DNA of 64,000 nt from Zunongwangia mangrovi (GTDB taxonomy: Bacteria > Bacteroidota > Bacteroidia > Flavobacteriales > Flavobacteriaceae). The stretch lies in NCBI RefSeq assembly GCF_900112105.1, contig NZ_FOKV01000001.1, positions 62,001 through 126,000 on the forward strand, written 5' to 3'. Position numbers and translations under genes: made by a program. How positions within the stretch are numbered: position 1 is the first letter of the stretch; each line of letters opens with the position of its first letter. The notes under the pieces were generated by a model. The model searched no databases. It saw only the letters and a list, made by a program, of their open reading frames with translations, and was not told the DNA's origin. Of this stretch, positions 54,018 to 63,800 are shown in pieces.

Positions 54018-54047
54018 ATAAAAAGACGGTTTTACAAAACCGCCTTT
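54018..54047 (-). terminator. terminator after the oxidase subunit genes
   Basis: On the minus strand AAAGGCGGTTTT / AAAACCGTCTTT pair over 12 bases with one G-T, then TTTTTATTTTTG. It separates the oxidase subunit genes from the Sco-like genes. Confidence 0.8.
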
Positions 54048-54073
54048 TCTTAATCTTTTAACTTTTGTATAGT

Positions 54074-54439
54074 TTAAAAATCCCAGGCAATATACCCGTT
54101 TTTATAAACCTCGTATATATAATCTCCTTCTGTAAGTAAGATGAAGATCAAATAGATCGCTAAGAATACTCCAGACCACACAACAGCTCTACGAAGACCC
54201 TTAGTTTCATGCTCCATGTGCATAAAAGCCCAGGCTATATAATATGCTTTGTATAATGTAAGAATAATAAAAATCCAGTTTAGCAAGTGCATTCCTACGA
54301 TAGAAGTCTCTGTTAAGAATGGAGGTCTAAAAATCCCCAAAACAACTTCTACAATAGTAACTATAGAAAGAATCCCAAAAACCTGCCAGATTCTTTTTGT
54401 ACTTGATTCGTGCTGATGTGCTGTGCTATCGTGTGCCAT
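54074..54439 (-). CDS. cytochrome c oxidase subunit IV family protein
   Basis: 121 residues with three membrane helices: VFGILSIVTIVEVVLGIF, LLNWIFIILTLYKAYYIAWA and VVWSGVFLAIYLIFILLTEG. The segment FMHMEHETKGLRRAV fits the COX4_pro/CtaF-like family. It stabilises the caa3-type oxidase. It follows the large subunit III gene by 20 bases and is the last gene before the terminator. Confidence 0.88.
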   Translation of the reverse strand: MAHDSTAHQHESSTKRIWQVFGILSIVTIVEVVLGIFRPPFLTETSIVGMHLLNWIFIILTLYKAYYIAWAFMHMEHETKGLRRAVVWSGVFLAIYLIFILLTEGDYIYEVYKNGYIAWDF

Positions 54440-54459
54440 AATTTCTTCGATTCAAAAAA

Positions 54460-55452
54460 TTAAACAAGGTAAAAGAACGTGAATACAAATACCCATACTA
54501 AATCTACAAAGTGCCAGTATAAACCAACTTTCTCTACCATTTCGTAGCTTCCTCTTCTCTCGTAAGTACCTAAAATAACATTAAAGAAAATAATGATATT
54601 AATTATAACTCCAGATGCAACGTGGAAACCGTGAAATCCTGTAATAAAGAAAAAGAAATCTGCAAATAACGGAGGCCCGTATTCATTCTCGGTAAGATTA
54701 GCTCCTTCTACGATACCAGTAACATTATTGTCTAACCAATTTTGAGATTCCTCTCTAGATAGGATCGTTTTTTCTCCCTCTTCATTAAAATCTAATGTTC
54801 TAATATAAAGATCGTCACTAGCAGCAAATCCTTCTTTAATTCCTTCTAAAGTAAATTCTGAAACTGTAGAACCTCCTTCAAACCAAACACCGGTATTTTC
54901 TCTATGAGTAGTTCTTTCAGACTCCTGAATCACAGCAATATCTTCTAAGGCTACTCGATGTCCTTCACCATCTACAAACTGAAGGATCTTTCCTCCTTTT
55001 GTTTTTAGCGCACCATATTCTCCTGAAATAAAGTTGCTCCACTCCCAGGCCTGAGAACCTAAGAAAATAAGACCACCAATAATTGTTAAGAACATATAGG
55101 TGGTTACTTTCCCCTGTTTCATTTGATGACCAGCGTCTACCGCTAACACCATCGTTACAGAAGAGAAAATAAGAATAAAGGTCATCAATGCAACGTAATA
55201 CATTGGTGCATCTACCCCGTGTAAAAATGGAAAGTGATTAAAAACCTCATCGGGTATTGGCCAAGAATCTGCGAACTTGAATCTTGAAAAACCATAAGCC
55301 GATAAAAATCCTGTAAAAGTAAGTGCATCGGAAAGGATGAAGAACCACATCATCAACTTACCATAGCTGGCTCCAAGTGGCTGATTACCACCGCCCCAAG
55401 TTTTACCTTCGGTGCCTGTTCTAACAACAGTAGCGTCCATAGAAGAAGTCAT
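54460..55452 (-). CDS. cytochrome c oxidase subunit III with large periplasmic insert
   Basis: 330 residues. Family helices are seen at about residues 30-50, 85-105, 117-135, 262-292 and 310-330, with TGFHGFHVASGVIINIII and LYWHFVDLVWVFVFTFFYLV as conserved subunit III segments. Between helices three and four is a hydrophilic insert of about 115 residues (145-258) absent from ordinary subunit III. It is the second of two subunit III-like genes, 35 bases after the first. Confidence 0.9.
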   Translation of the reverse strand: MTSSMDATVVRTGTEGKTWGGGNQPLGASYGKLMMWFFILSDALTFTGFLSAYGFSRFKFADSWPIPDEVFNHFPFLHGVDAPMYYVALMTFILIFSSVTMVLAVDAGHQMKQGKVTTYMFLTIIGGLIFLGSQAWEWSNFISGEYGALKTKGGKILQFVDGEGHRVALEDIAVIQESERTTHRENTGVWFEGGSTVSEFTLEGIKEGFAASDDLYIRTLDFNEEGEKTILSREESQNWLDNNVTGIVEGANLTENEYGPPLFADFFFFITGFHGFHVASGVIINIIIFFNVILGTYERRGSYEMVEKVGLYWHFVDLVWVFVFTFFYLV

Positions 55453-55487
55453 TTAATTTAAGTGCTGCGCAAAAATACGCATTTTTA

Positions 55488-56069
55488 TTATCTAAAGAAA
55501 TATAAAAAGAAAAACAGGTAAACCCACAGTACATCAAGGAAGTGCCAAAATGTTGCACCAAGCTCTAATCCAAGTGTTTGCCCCTTATGGTATCGTTGTT
55601 TAAAATGATTATAAATTAAGACCAAAAGCACAATTAAACCCGCCGCTAAGTGGGCTAAGTGAGCCAAAACAAGAACGTAAATGAAACTTGTTGTGATCGT
55701 ACTCTCACTACCTGTAAAATAATAACCAGCATCAACAATATCTGCAAAACCCTGAAACTGAAACACTACAAACAACGAAGCAAGTATAAGAGTTCCCAGC
55801 AGAAAAGCAGTACCATTTTTTCTGTTTCCTAATATAATATTCTTTTTCGCAAAAAACATAGTAACACTACTAATTATAATTACGACAGTACTCCACATAA
55901 AAGACTGCGGTAATTCGAATTCTGTAAGCCAATCTGGTCTTGTTTTACTTACCACATAAGCACTTGTAAGCCCGGCAAACATCATCCCCATGCTTATGAT
56001 CGCAAACCACAGCATCATTTTCTTTGCGCGATCTCTTCTCTCCTGTTCGCTTCCTTTTGTTAAATCCAT
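55488..56069 (-). CDS. cytochrome c oxidase subunit III (short form)
   Basis: 193 residues with five membrane helices. Segments MLWFAIISMGMMFAGLTSAY, LAHLAHLAAGLIVLLVLIYN and GATFWHFLDVLWVYLFFFLY are subunit III signatures. It lacks the first two helices of seven-helix subunit III, as in other Bacteroidetes. It overlaps cyoE by 10 bases. Together with the longer paralogue downstream it belongs to an aa3/caa3 oxidase whose subunits I and II are not in this window. Confidence 0.9.
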   Translation of the reverse strand: MDLTKGSEQERRDRAKKMMLWFAIISMGMMFAGLTSAYVVSKTRPDWLTEFELPQSFMWSTVVIIISSVTMFFAKKNIILGNRKNGTAFLLGTLILASLFVVFQFQGFADIVDAGYYFTGSESTITTSFIYVLVLAHLAHLAAGLIVLLVLIYNHFKQRYHKGQTLGLELGATFWHFLDVLWVYLFFFLYFFR

Positions 56070-56962
56070 TCTCTAATAAATTTATCCAACACGTAAACTA
56101 TTTGTAATAAAGTAATATATGAAACACTAGCCAACATCAATTTCTTGGCGGCATTTGCTGTTTTCAATTTAAAAAGCCTAATGGCATAATAGAGCATTCC
56201 AAGCCCTAAAAGTAAGATGATTATTCCTGAAACCGGAGTAAGATATAATCTTCCTGTAACTCCAAAGACAGGGATCAAAGAGACCAAAATGGTCCATATC
56301 GTATACAAAATCACCTGAATCGCAGTTCCTTTATCCCTCTTACCGGTGGGAAGCATAAAAAAGCCTCCTTTTTTGTAATCATCATACAACCACCATCCGA
56401 TAGCCCAGAAATGAGGAAATTGCCAAAAAAACTGGATCATAAATAAAGTTCCTGGCTCTATACTAAAATCTCCAGAGGCGGCAACCCAACCTAGCATAAA
56501 AGGTATTGCTCCCGGAAAAGCTCCCACAAATACAGAAAGTGGTGTTTTTGTTTTTAATGGCGTGTAAATACTTACATATAAAAAGATACTTATCGCACCA
56601 AACATTGCTGTTTTAGGATTGATAATATAAAGCACTACCAAACCTAAGACTGTAAAAACACTTGCGATGATAAATGCAGTAGTTACCGACATTCTCCCAG
56701 AAGGCACAGGACGATTTTTAGTCCTATCCATTAAGGCATCAAGATCTTTCTCGATGATCTGGTTGTAGGCATTTGATGCACCAACCATAAAATATCCGCC
56801 TATAGCTAATAAGAGCACAACAACAAAATCTACCGTTTCAGCACCTAAAAAATAACCCGCAACAGAAGAAAAAACTACGCTAATTGCTAAGCGCATTTTT
56901 GTTATTTCCTTAAAATCTGATAATAACGAAGGGGAAGAATTATGTACGCGTGCGCTACTCAA
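56060..56962 (-). CDS. cyoE: protoheme IX farnesyltransferase (heme O synthase)
   Basis: 300 residues with about nine membrane helices. The prenyltransferase motif NAYNQIIEKDLDALMDRTKN (NxxxDxxxD) with RPVPSGRM, and the second acidic region in WLYDDYKKGGFFMLP, identify the UbiA/CtaB family. It farnesylates heme B to heme O for the oxidase encoded directly downstream. It heads the oxidase run cyoE-coxIII-coxIII-coxIV. Confidence 0.95.
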   Translation of the reverse strand: MSSARVHNSSPSLLSDFKEITKMRLAISVVFSSVAGYFLGAETVDFVVVLLLAIGGYFMVGASNAYNQIIEKDLDALMDRTKNRPVPSGRMSVTTAFIIASVFTVLGLVVLYIINPKTAMFGAISIFLYVSIYTPLKTKTPLSVFVGAFPGAIPFMLGWVAASGDFSIEPGTLFMIQFFWQFPHFWAIGWWLYDDYKKGGFFMLPTGKRDKGTAIQVILYTIWTILVSLIPVFGVTGRLYLTPVSGIIILLLGLGMLYYAIRLFKLKTANAAKKLMLASVSYITLLQIVYVLDKFIREWI

Positions 56963-57050
56963 AAATTATTTTTTACAATTGGCGCAAAGATACTCCTTAA
57001 TTAGGTTTTGGCAAGGCCGTACAATTGTTAATTTTAAATTGCTGCTTTTG

Positions 57051-59168
57051 CTAATAATCATAGTACCAATTAAAAATATCTGTACGAATACCAAAATTTA
57101 ACCAGGAAGTAGATATATCGTAACTACTTATTGTATTCACATCGGTATTCATATTACGATAAATAAAGCTTCCGTATAATTTTAGATTGGTCTCTGGATT
57201 AATAATATATCCTGCTTCTACCTGACCAAAAAATGAAATCCCTGTATTTCCCTGGCCAATCTCCACGCCATTATCAAAAGGACGATCTTCATAATTTCGA
57301 TAAATATCTCCTCCGTAAGAAAAAGGATCGTTATCATAATCAAAACCACGCTTTCCATAAATAAATTTAGCAGTTCCATACCAACGATCTTTTTTATATC
57401 TGGCTATCGCTATTATTTCTCTAAAGTTTGCCCCCCACAAATGAGCTAAAGATTGATTATTATGGCCGTAATTTAAAACCTCGGTATTGTGCGAATAAGT
57501 ATAAGGACGTACTTGATTATATTCTAGCTGAAGAAATAAATTGGGTACTTTAAATGCGTTGAAGTATTTAAGCCCTACCTGATAACCTAATTTGTTCTTC
57601 CAGCTTTTTTCTCCTCCGAAGATATCACTGCTGGAAAATTCATCGATGATAACCTGAGTATAAGCATTTAAATGATCACTAATTTTATACTTTCCACTCA
57701 ATCCAATTAATGCATTACCACCTCTGGCTCCTGTAGAAAATTCTATTGCCCTGTAAAAAATAACAGGATTTAGATAGTTAACATCAAAACCTCGGTTATT
57801 GTCATTCTCCCAAATTACCGATTCAAAAAGACCAATATTAAGTCGTTTAGTTACATTGAGACTTAAATAATGATTAGCCATATATTTTGTTCTGAAACTT
57901 CCGTCGCCGGTCACTTCTGGTCTCACATCTCTCATGGACATCCAAGTATTGGTATACTTCAATTTCCAAAATGTGGTGTTTAGTTTGAAGTAAGGATAAG
58001 GAGAAGTAACATCACTTACCAGTAAAGATCGATACCCATCGCCTATAAAGTTTTTACCATGACCAAACTGAATATTAAAATATTTTGAAGGACTATAAGA
58101 CAAATAACCTTCGGCTACCGGATAATCATAAGCATCCTCGCCAAATGGCTTTGCAATTCCTCTTGAAGGAATGATTGCTGGATCACCACCATCTGGCCTT
58201 ATAGATTCTGCCCAATTATTAAAATAACCTGCAAATCTACCCTGGTTTTCATAAACCACAGTGTAGAAATTAAAGTTTTCACCTAATCCTCCCTGGAAAA
58301 TAGCAGCTCTTGTATTATTATAGGTATAATCTGCATTAGTATCTCCAAAATCTTTTCCTAGCTGAAGATCTAATGCAAAATCGAAGGTAAACCAGTAATC
58401 TTCGTTTTGAAATCTTACCGTATGCTCATTCCATATTTTACGACCTACGAGCGTTCTTCGGTTATGATGAAGACGCTGAGCATCAGCTTTCAGATCATAA
58501 TATTTTGAAACATCTTTAAATAACAAAGGTTTAGATGCCGTATGATTATTTGTCCCTACCTGATTTAAAGCAGCATCGAATCTGGAATAATATTCATGTG
58601 ATAATGGAATATTTATACTGCTTTCATAACGCGGATTAGTAAACAATTTAGTTTGAATAGAGTCGTACTCGTTAGCCGCTAGGATCAACTGATTGTCTTC
58701 TAAATCTTTTGATCTCGTTACTTCAGACCTATTTATTTCTTCTGAAGAAAAATCTTCCAAATCCTGAATTTCGTTTCTTTCTAAAGGTATTTTTATAGGT
58801 AACCTAAATTGCATATAGGTTGGCGTCGCATTATATCTCGCAGGCTGAATTACCGGAAGTAGCTCAAACACTCTGGCTACCTCATCTTTCAACTCATCGT
58901 AGGCAGCATTTACATACATTAATTTGAAAGTACCCGCTTTAGTTACTTCAAAAACTACAGCGATCTCGCCACTATAATTACTAGCTAAGACATTTGAAGG
59001 AACCTGAAAATGATCAACAATATAGCTTATAAGGCTATTTTTGAAACAATCTTCCGAAGCATTGTAGCTTACAGACTCACATTCTGGAAATACAGGATAA
59101 ACTTCTGCATTTTGCGCTTGTCCTAAAAAAACTGATAATAAAAAAAATGGAAGTAGAAGATACTTCAT
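57051..59168 (-). CDS. RemB-like outer-membrane protein with N-terminal TonB-C-like domain
   Basis: 705 residues with signal peptide MKYLLLPFFLLSVFLGQAQ. Residues about 25-135 (VYPVFPECESVSYNASEDC ... LPVIQPARYN ... FRLPIKIPLE) follow the TonB C-terminal pattern, including the P-x-FP-x-CE...C motif also seen in the adjacent TonB. The remaining 550 residues are outer-membrane-barrel-like with Wzi-like strands (FNIQFGHGKNFIGDGYRSLL). The layout and context recall RemB, a flavobacterial gliding and surface-polysaccharide-linked protein; that name is a tentative inference. A terminator separates it from tonB upstream. Confidence 0.65.
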   Translation of the reverse strand: MKYLLLPFFLLSVFLGQAQNAEVYPVFPECESVSYNASEDCFKNSLISYIVDHFQVPSNVLASNYSGEIAVVFEVTKAGTFKLMYVNAAYDELKDEVARVFELLPVIQPARYNATPTYMQFRLPIKIPLERNEIQDLEDFSSEEINRSEVTRSKDLEDNQLILAANEYDSIQTKLFTNPRYESSINIPLSHEYYSRFDAALNQVGTNNHTASKPLLFKDVSKYYDLKADAQRLHHNRRTLVGRKIWNEHTVRFQNEDYWFTFDFALDLQLGKDFGDTNADYTYNNTRAAIFQGGLGENFNFYTVVYENQGRFAGYFNNWAESIRPDGGDPAIIPSRGIAKPFGEDAYDYPVAEGYLSYSPSKYFNIQFGHGKNFIGDGYRSLLVSDVTSPYPYFKLNTTFWKLKYTNTWMSMRDVRPEVTGDGSFRTKYMANHYLSLNVTKRLNIGLFESVIWENDNNRGFDVNYLNPVIFYRAIEFSTGARGGNALIGLSGKYKISDHLNAYTQVIIDEFSSSDIFGGEKSWKNKLGYQVGLKYFNAFKVPNLFLQLEYNQVRPYTYSHNTEVLNYGHNNQSLAHLWGANFREIIAIARYKKDRWYGTAKFIYGKRGFDYDNDPFSYGGDIYRNYEDRPFDNGVEIGQGNTGISFFGQVEAGYIINPETNLKLYGSFIYRNMNTDVNTISSYDISTSWLNFGIRTDIFNWYYDY

Positions 59169-59192
59169 ACTAGAGTAATAGATATTCGGGCC

Positions 59193-59223
59193 GAAAGATA
59201 CACTTTTTACATCTATACTGAAA
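59193..59223 (-). promoter_or_regulatory. candidate promoter of the RemB-like gene
   Basis: Minus strand TTTC (59223-59220), 19 bases, TATCTTTC (59200-59193), one mismatch in each element. It lies directly behind the tonB terminator and 24 bases before the ATG. Confidence 0.4.
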
Positions 59224-59254
59224 TAAAGAAATCCCGGTAAAAACCGGGATTTCT
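59221..59254 (-). terminator. terminator of the sprA-gcvH-vanZ-tonB run
   Basis: Perfect 12-base arms AGAAATCCCGGT / ACCGGGATTTCT with an AAAA loop; a T-rich stretch (TTTATTT) follows on the minus strand, 22 bases past the tonB stop. Confidence 0.85.
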
Positions 59255-59276
59255 AAAAAAAGTATATGTTATTTCC

Positions 59277-59999
59277 TTAGTCTTGAATTTGGAAAGTAAT
59301 TGGTAAAGAGTATACAACTCCTACTGGCTTACCTCTTTGCTTACCTGGTTGCATTTTAGGTAGCTTGTTAACTACCCTCGCTGCTTCCTGCTCTAATCTA
59401 GGGTGCGGTGCACGAGCTCTAACTTCAGCAATTTTACCTTGTTTGTTAATCTTAAACTGAACAATTACACGAGTAATACCTGATAAACCAAGCTCAGCTC
59501 CTAAATCTGTATCAAATTCTTTTTGTACAAATTTCATTACTTTTTCACTCATACAAGCTTTACGCTCGTCGTTGTCTTTAAGATTTTCACATCCTGGGAA
59601 GATTGGTACATCTTCGATAACCGCGAAAGGAACGTCTGCTACCTCTTCTTCTTCAGGCGCTTCAACAACCTCCTCTACTTCCACGATATCGTCAAGGCTG
59701 GTTTCTGTAGATTCGATCTCATCTTCTTCTACTTCTTCCTCATCCTCCACAACTTCGATAACCTCTGGTGCCGGTGGTGGCGGTGGAGGTGGTGGCGGAG
59801 TGTTTTGCATTTCGGTAATTGGAATTTCTTCGTCTTCTAATTGATCCATCTGCACCATTCCGGTATCAATATCAGACTTTTCATAAGTCTTCCATTCAAT
59901 AGCCTGCCAGGTAACAAAAAGAACCAATATAAGACCTAATTGAAGAAACAATACGCTTCTTCTGGATAAATCTGCTTTCGGATTTTTCTTAGGTTCCAT
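59277..59999 (-). CDS. tonB: energy transducer TonB
   Basis: 240 residues. An N-terminal membrane helix (RSVLFLQLGLILVLFVTWQA) is followed by a proline stretch (NTPPPPPPPPPAPEV), an acidic Val/Glu-rich spacer (about residues 83-120) and the TonB C-terminal domain with DVPIFPGCENLKDNDERKAC and LPKMQPGKQRGKPVGVVYSL. It couples the inner-membrane proton gradient to outer-membrane receptors. ExbB/ExbD genes are not nearby. It lies 62 bases after the VanZ-like gene. Confidence 0.93.
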   Translation of the reverse strand: MEPKKNPKADLSRRSVLFLQLGLILVLFVTWQAIEWKTYEKSDIDTGMVQMDQLEDEEIPITEMQNTPPPPPPPPPAPEVIEVVEDEEEVEEDEIESTETSLDDIVEVEEVVEAPEEEEVADVPFAVIEDVPIFPGCENLKDNDERKACMSEKVMKFVQKEFDTDLGAELGLSGITRVIVQFKINKQGKIAEVRARAPHPRLEQEAARVVNKLPKMQPGKQRGKPVGVVYSLPITFQIQD

Positions 60000-60061
60000 A
60001 ATGGTTAATGATTAATAAGGTTTGCTAAAATAAATATTTTTTCCAAAAAATTAAATAAATA

Positions 60062-60448
60062 TCAGTTTTTAACCTTTTTAAGTGGCCTCTCAAAAGTTAA
60101 AAAAAGGATTGATGCTATTAAAACACCAGTTGAATTTGCAATTACATCTAACCAATCTGGTTGTCTGTAACTGGTAAGTGTTCCTTGTAATACCTCAATT
60201 AACATACCAAAAGCAATACAAGCAACAGCTATTTTAATTATAATCGACTTATAAGATACATTATTTTCTGCTTTTAGAAAAAAAGATAGTTTCCAAATAG
60301 AAAATAAAACAAAATAAGCCGAAACATGCAAAATTTTGTCCCCTATAGTCAAATCACCCATTTCTACTTTAGGCGTGATCTTATATAAAGAAAAAAACGT
60401 AAGCGTAGCCGTATATAGACCTGCCAGAGAAAAGGCAAGCTTAACCAC
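60062..60448 (-). CDS. VanZ-like family membrane protein
   Basis: About 128 residues with four membrane helices. The VanZ-family pattern is seen in IGDKILHVSAYFVLFSIWKL, GMLIEVLQGTLTSYRQPDWL and DVIANSTGVLIASILF. There is no ATG at the 5' end: in-frame candidates are GTG (60448) or TTG (60451), both inside the gcvH 3' end, giving an 8-11 base overlap with its TAA. The GTG start is chosen for length and coupling. Function unknown; teicoplanin resistance is known for one distant member only. Confidence 0.78.
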   Translation of the reverse strand: MVKLAFSLAGLYTATLTFFSLYKITPKVEMGDLTIGDKILHVSAYFVLFSIWKLSFFLKAENNVSYKSIIIKIAVACIAFGMLIEVLQGTLTSYRQPDWLDVIANSTGVLIASILFLTFERPLKKVKN

Positions 60449-60821
60449 CAATGATCTCTTTATATTCCTGCGCAGTAAGAAGGTCTTCCAGCTCGGCGAT
60501 CTCAGCAAATTTAATCTTGATCATCCACCCATCTGTATATGGCGCGTTATTTACCTTTTCAGGCTCATCTTCAAGACTATCGTTAAATTCAACGATCTCT
60601 CCTGTTAATGGTAAATAAAGATCTGAAACTGTTTTTACCGCCTCTACGGTTCCAAAAACATCTTCACGCTCTAAAGATTCGTCTACAGATTCTACCTCTA
60701 CGTAAACAATATCTCCTAATTCACCTTGTGCAAAATCTGTAATCCCTACAGTTGCAATGTCGCCATCGATCTTAACCCACTCGTGGTCTCTGGTGTACTT
60801 TAAATCCTCTGGAATATTCAT
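60441..60821 (-). CDS. gcvH: glycine cleavage system H protein
   Basis: 126 residues. Canonical sequence: DLKYTRDHEWVKIDGDIATV, GELGDIVYVEVESVDESLER, and the lipoylation site FGTVEAVKTVSDLYLPLTGE with the lipoyl lysine in AVKTVSD. The C-terminus GWMIKIKF ... DLLTAQEYKEIIGG is complete. H protein shuttles the methylamine group between GcvP, GcvT and the lipoamide dehydrogenase. None of its partners is adjacent; it lies 61 bases after sprA and overlaps the VanZ-like gene. Confidence 0.96.
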   Translation of the reverse strand: MNIPEDLKYTRDHEWVKIDGDIATVGITDFAQGELGDIVYVEVESVDESLEREDVFGTVEAVKTVSDLYLPLTGEIVEFNDSLEDEPEKVNNAPYTDGWMIKIKFAEIAELEDLLTAQEYKEIIGG

Positions 60822-60882
60822 AGTTATGTTTTATATAGCGACAAAGTTAATTTTTTCGGTTAATTGTTCAAATAGGCCGGCA

Positions 60883-63800
60883 TTAATTTCCAAAATTATA
60901 TCTTAAAGTGATCCCAGATCTAATTGTTGTTTGAGGAAATGCCGTAGAGACTGCATATTCAGAGAACGTATGCTCATAGTAGAATAATGCCGTTAGGTTT
61001 CTCGTGATCGCGTAATCTGTCACAAAATTGATCGACCAGATATCCTGCCCGGCGATTACCTGATTATTGGATAGATCAAGATATCTAACGATAGTTTTAT
61101 TTCTTCTGTAAGAAACATCGGCCTTAAAGTTAAGATCACTGCTTAGCACTCTACGACGCCCGCCCAAAGCGGTAACTATTTTCATGTCCTTTAGACGATA
61201 TCCCATCCCTAAAGTGTATTGATTACCGCTAATTTCAGTAAGAATGTTATTATCGAAACTAAGTGACAACTGCCTATCTTTTTCTAATCTTCCTAAAAAC
61301 TGAATATTATTAGTAGTTTCCAGATCTACCTGAAGCAATGGCGTAAATAATTCAGACAACACGATATTCGAGAATAAAGTCGGATTTTTATAATCCCCAG
61401 CCTGATTAGTTTCAAAAGGATTCTCAGCATTATAATCTAAATTAGTTTGAAACTGATTGATCGTATAATTAGACTGATAACCATGAGAAAGTGAGATTCT
61501 TCTAAAATTACGCTTAAAAAACTCCAATCTCATCAAACCAGTATATTTTATATTCCAGTTTGGCAGTGGAACATCTCTAAATGCTCCAAGTTTCACATTA
61601 TCTACAGAAGTACCAGAGTAGGCTGCAAGGAAAGCTGGTAACAACACAGCTTGATTTGTTCTTCCCAGACCTACAGGATAACCCGTTTCGTCTACATTAT
61701 TAGGATCTAGACCACGTTCTGCCGCTAACTTCCTGGCTACTTCGATTCGATTAGCTCTAAATTGATCGAAAGTTTCTGAAGACTGCTCGTTACTCTGGTT
61801 AAATGCTGTTTTAATTAAAATCGTTGAGATATTGAAATTCCCAAACGTATAAGGCGTTAGAGATTGATATTGCAAACTTTGAGGATCTACCTGAAAGTTT
61901 TCAGAATAAGTTTCAGAATATAGTTTTCTCCCGGTAATATCTATCGTTAGATCTGGCAATAGATCTATAGAACCTTGTAAACTTAACTCTTCATTCTCGT
62001 TAGTAGTAAATTGCTGATTAAAATTTTGATACAAAGTTAACCAACCTCGTCTTGCTGCTTCGTATCTAATTTCGTCCTGCATCCCAAAAGTAAATCCTGC
62101 GGAAGGTTTCAATGTTCCCATAAAACCGATACTTCTAGTATAACCCGGCAAAAATGTTCCTTGCGTATTTCGATAATTTACCTGAAGCCTTTTTACCGCA
62201 GTCACTATATCTACAACCGTATTTAAAGCTTTATTTCCTGAAGCCGAACTTCTTTTACGCACCGGCTTTTCCTGAGTTTCTTCTCCTGAAGGCTGTAAAG
62301 TTGGAACTCCCATGCTTCTTTCTGCAATAGAAGTACCTCGCTTATTTTCTTTCTTTCTAAGCCCCACATAATTGTACAGCTTTTGAAGATCCATATTCGC
62401 TGTTAATTGATGCGAATTAGAATTCTGTACAGAATTACCAATATTAGGAACACCTTCAAGGTTTTGATAAATTCTAGAACCGCGTTGCCACTGGAAGTCT
62501 CCTGTGTAAGAATAAGAAGCCTTTAAAAATTCAAAAACTGGTAATTTATTCAGCGGTAATTCATAATTCACCTGCAGGCTTTGATAATGATAGTTTGGTT
62601 CCCCAACATTAAAATAGTCGTCAAAAACACCAATTTCGTCATTAGCATTACCATCCTCGTCGATATAGTTTCGAATTATGCGATTATTCGATGCATTAAA
62701 ACTAAAATTTAAAGCATTAGTTAGATTGTAATTGATACCATACTCCCAATCGAACAAGAAGTTTCTTTGGTATAGCGTAGGAATACCTATATCATTATCA
62801 CTTAACTCTAAAGATCTAAATTGCTGCTCGGTATACTGTCTAAAATAGTTGGCACTTGCATTTATATTAGAAGGCAATAAATTAAGATTGAAGTCTTTGA
62901 TCAAAGAAAAATACTGACTACTATCTAAAGCGGTAATATTTTTAAAAGGCTCTACTTTTTTAGGTGCAAAATTGAATTCGTAAGTAGCACCCGTTCTCAC
63001 ATTTTGGTCTAAAGATTCCTCGATCTCAAAATCACGATAATCTACCTGGTTGTAAGAACCTGAAAACGCAAAATTCTCTACATCATAAGGTTGTGGTTTC
63101 GATTCGCCTGTTCGTTCTTTCCTAAGACCTATAAGATTTATACTTTCTCGTTTTGTGTAAGTTTGCGATTGTTTTTTAACACGATCTCTCTCCTGTGGAT
63201 CGGTAATCGAAGCCAAACGTGTATCCAGTTCAATATCTAAGAATTCCTGATCATACTTTGGAGTAATCACCTCTTCACCACGACTATAATTCACCGGAAC
63301 TTTAATTCCCCATTTTTCTGGAAGTAATTGTCCCATATTAATATTGGTCACAAAATCATACTGTTCTGCATCTTCCCTACTACGCTGATTTGGCCCTTGA
63401 TCTAATGTTCCAAAACCAACTGTACTTTTTCTACCGGTTGCAGAAAAGGTAGCAAAATCGGCCAAATTCGTATCAATATTTAAAACTCCGGCCCAACCAC
63501 CTTCGTTATCAAGATCTGAAAGTCGAAGTTCATTAAACCAAACTTCACCACAAACATCTTGCAAACCAGCGCGAGGAGTTCCATTTTTTACCCCAAGCAT
63601 AATAAGGCGTATATTCCCAAAACTAGGATTTCCCTTAACCCCTAGTCTTAATCTTCCCGGTTCATAATCATCTTCAGGGTTTCGTGGTTCTAAATTTTCA
63701 TCAAAGAAATTTAAACGTGTCGTATTGTATGAAGGATCTCCTAAAACTGTTGTTTTTACCTGCTGAAGTAATTCTAAAGGTAAATTTAAACGGTTAAGTT

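Noticed and set aside
59523-59844. Plus-strand open frames opposite tonB, including a glycine-rich run
   Set aside because: They mirror the proline and acidic repeats of TonB; low-complexity shadow frames.
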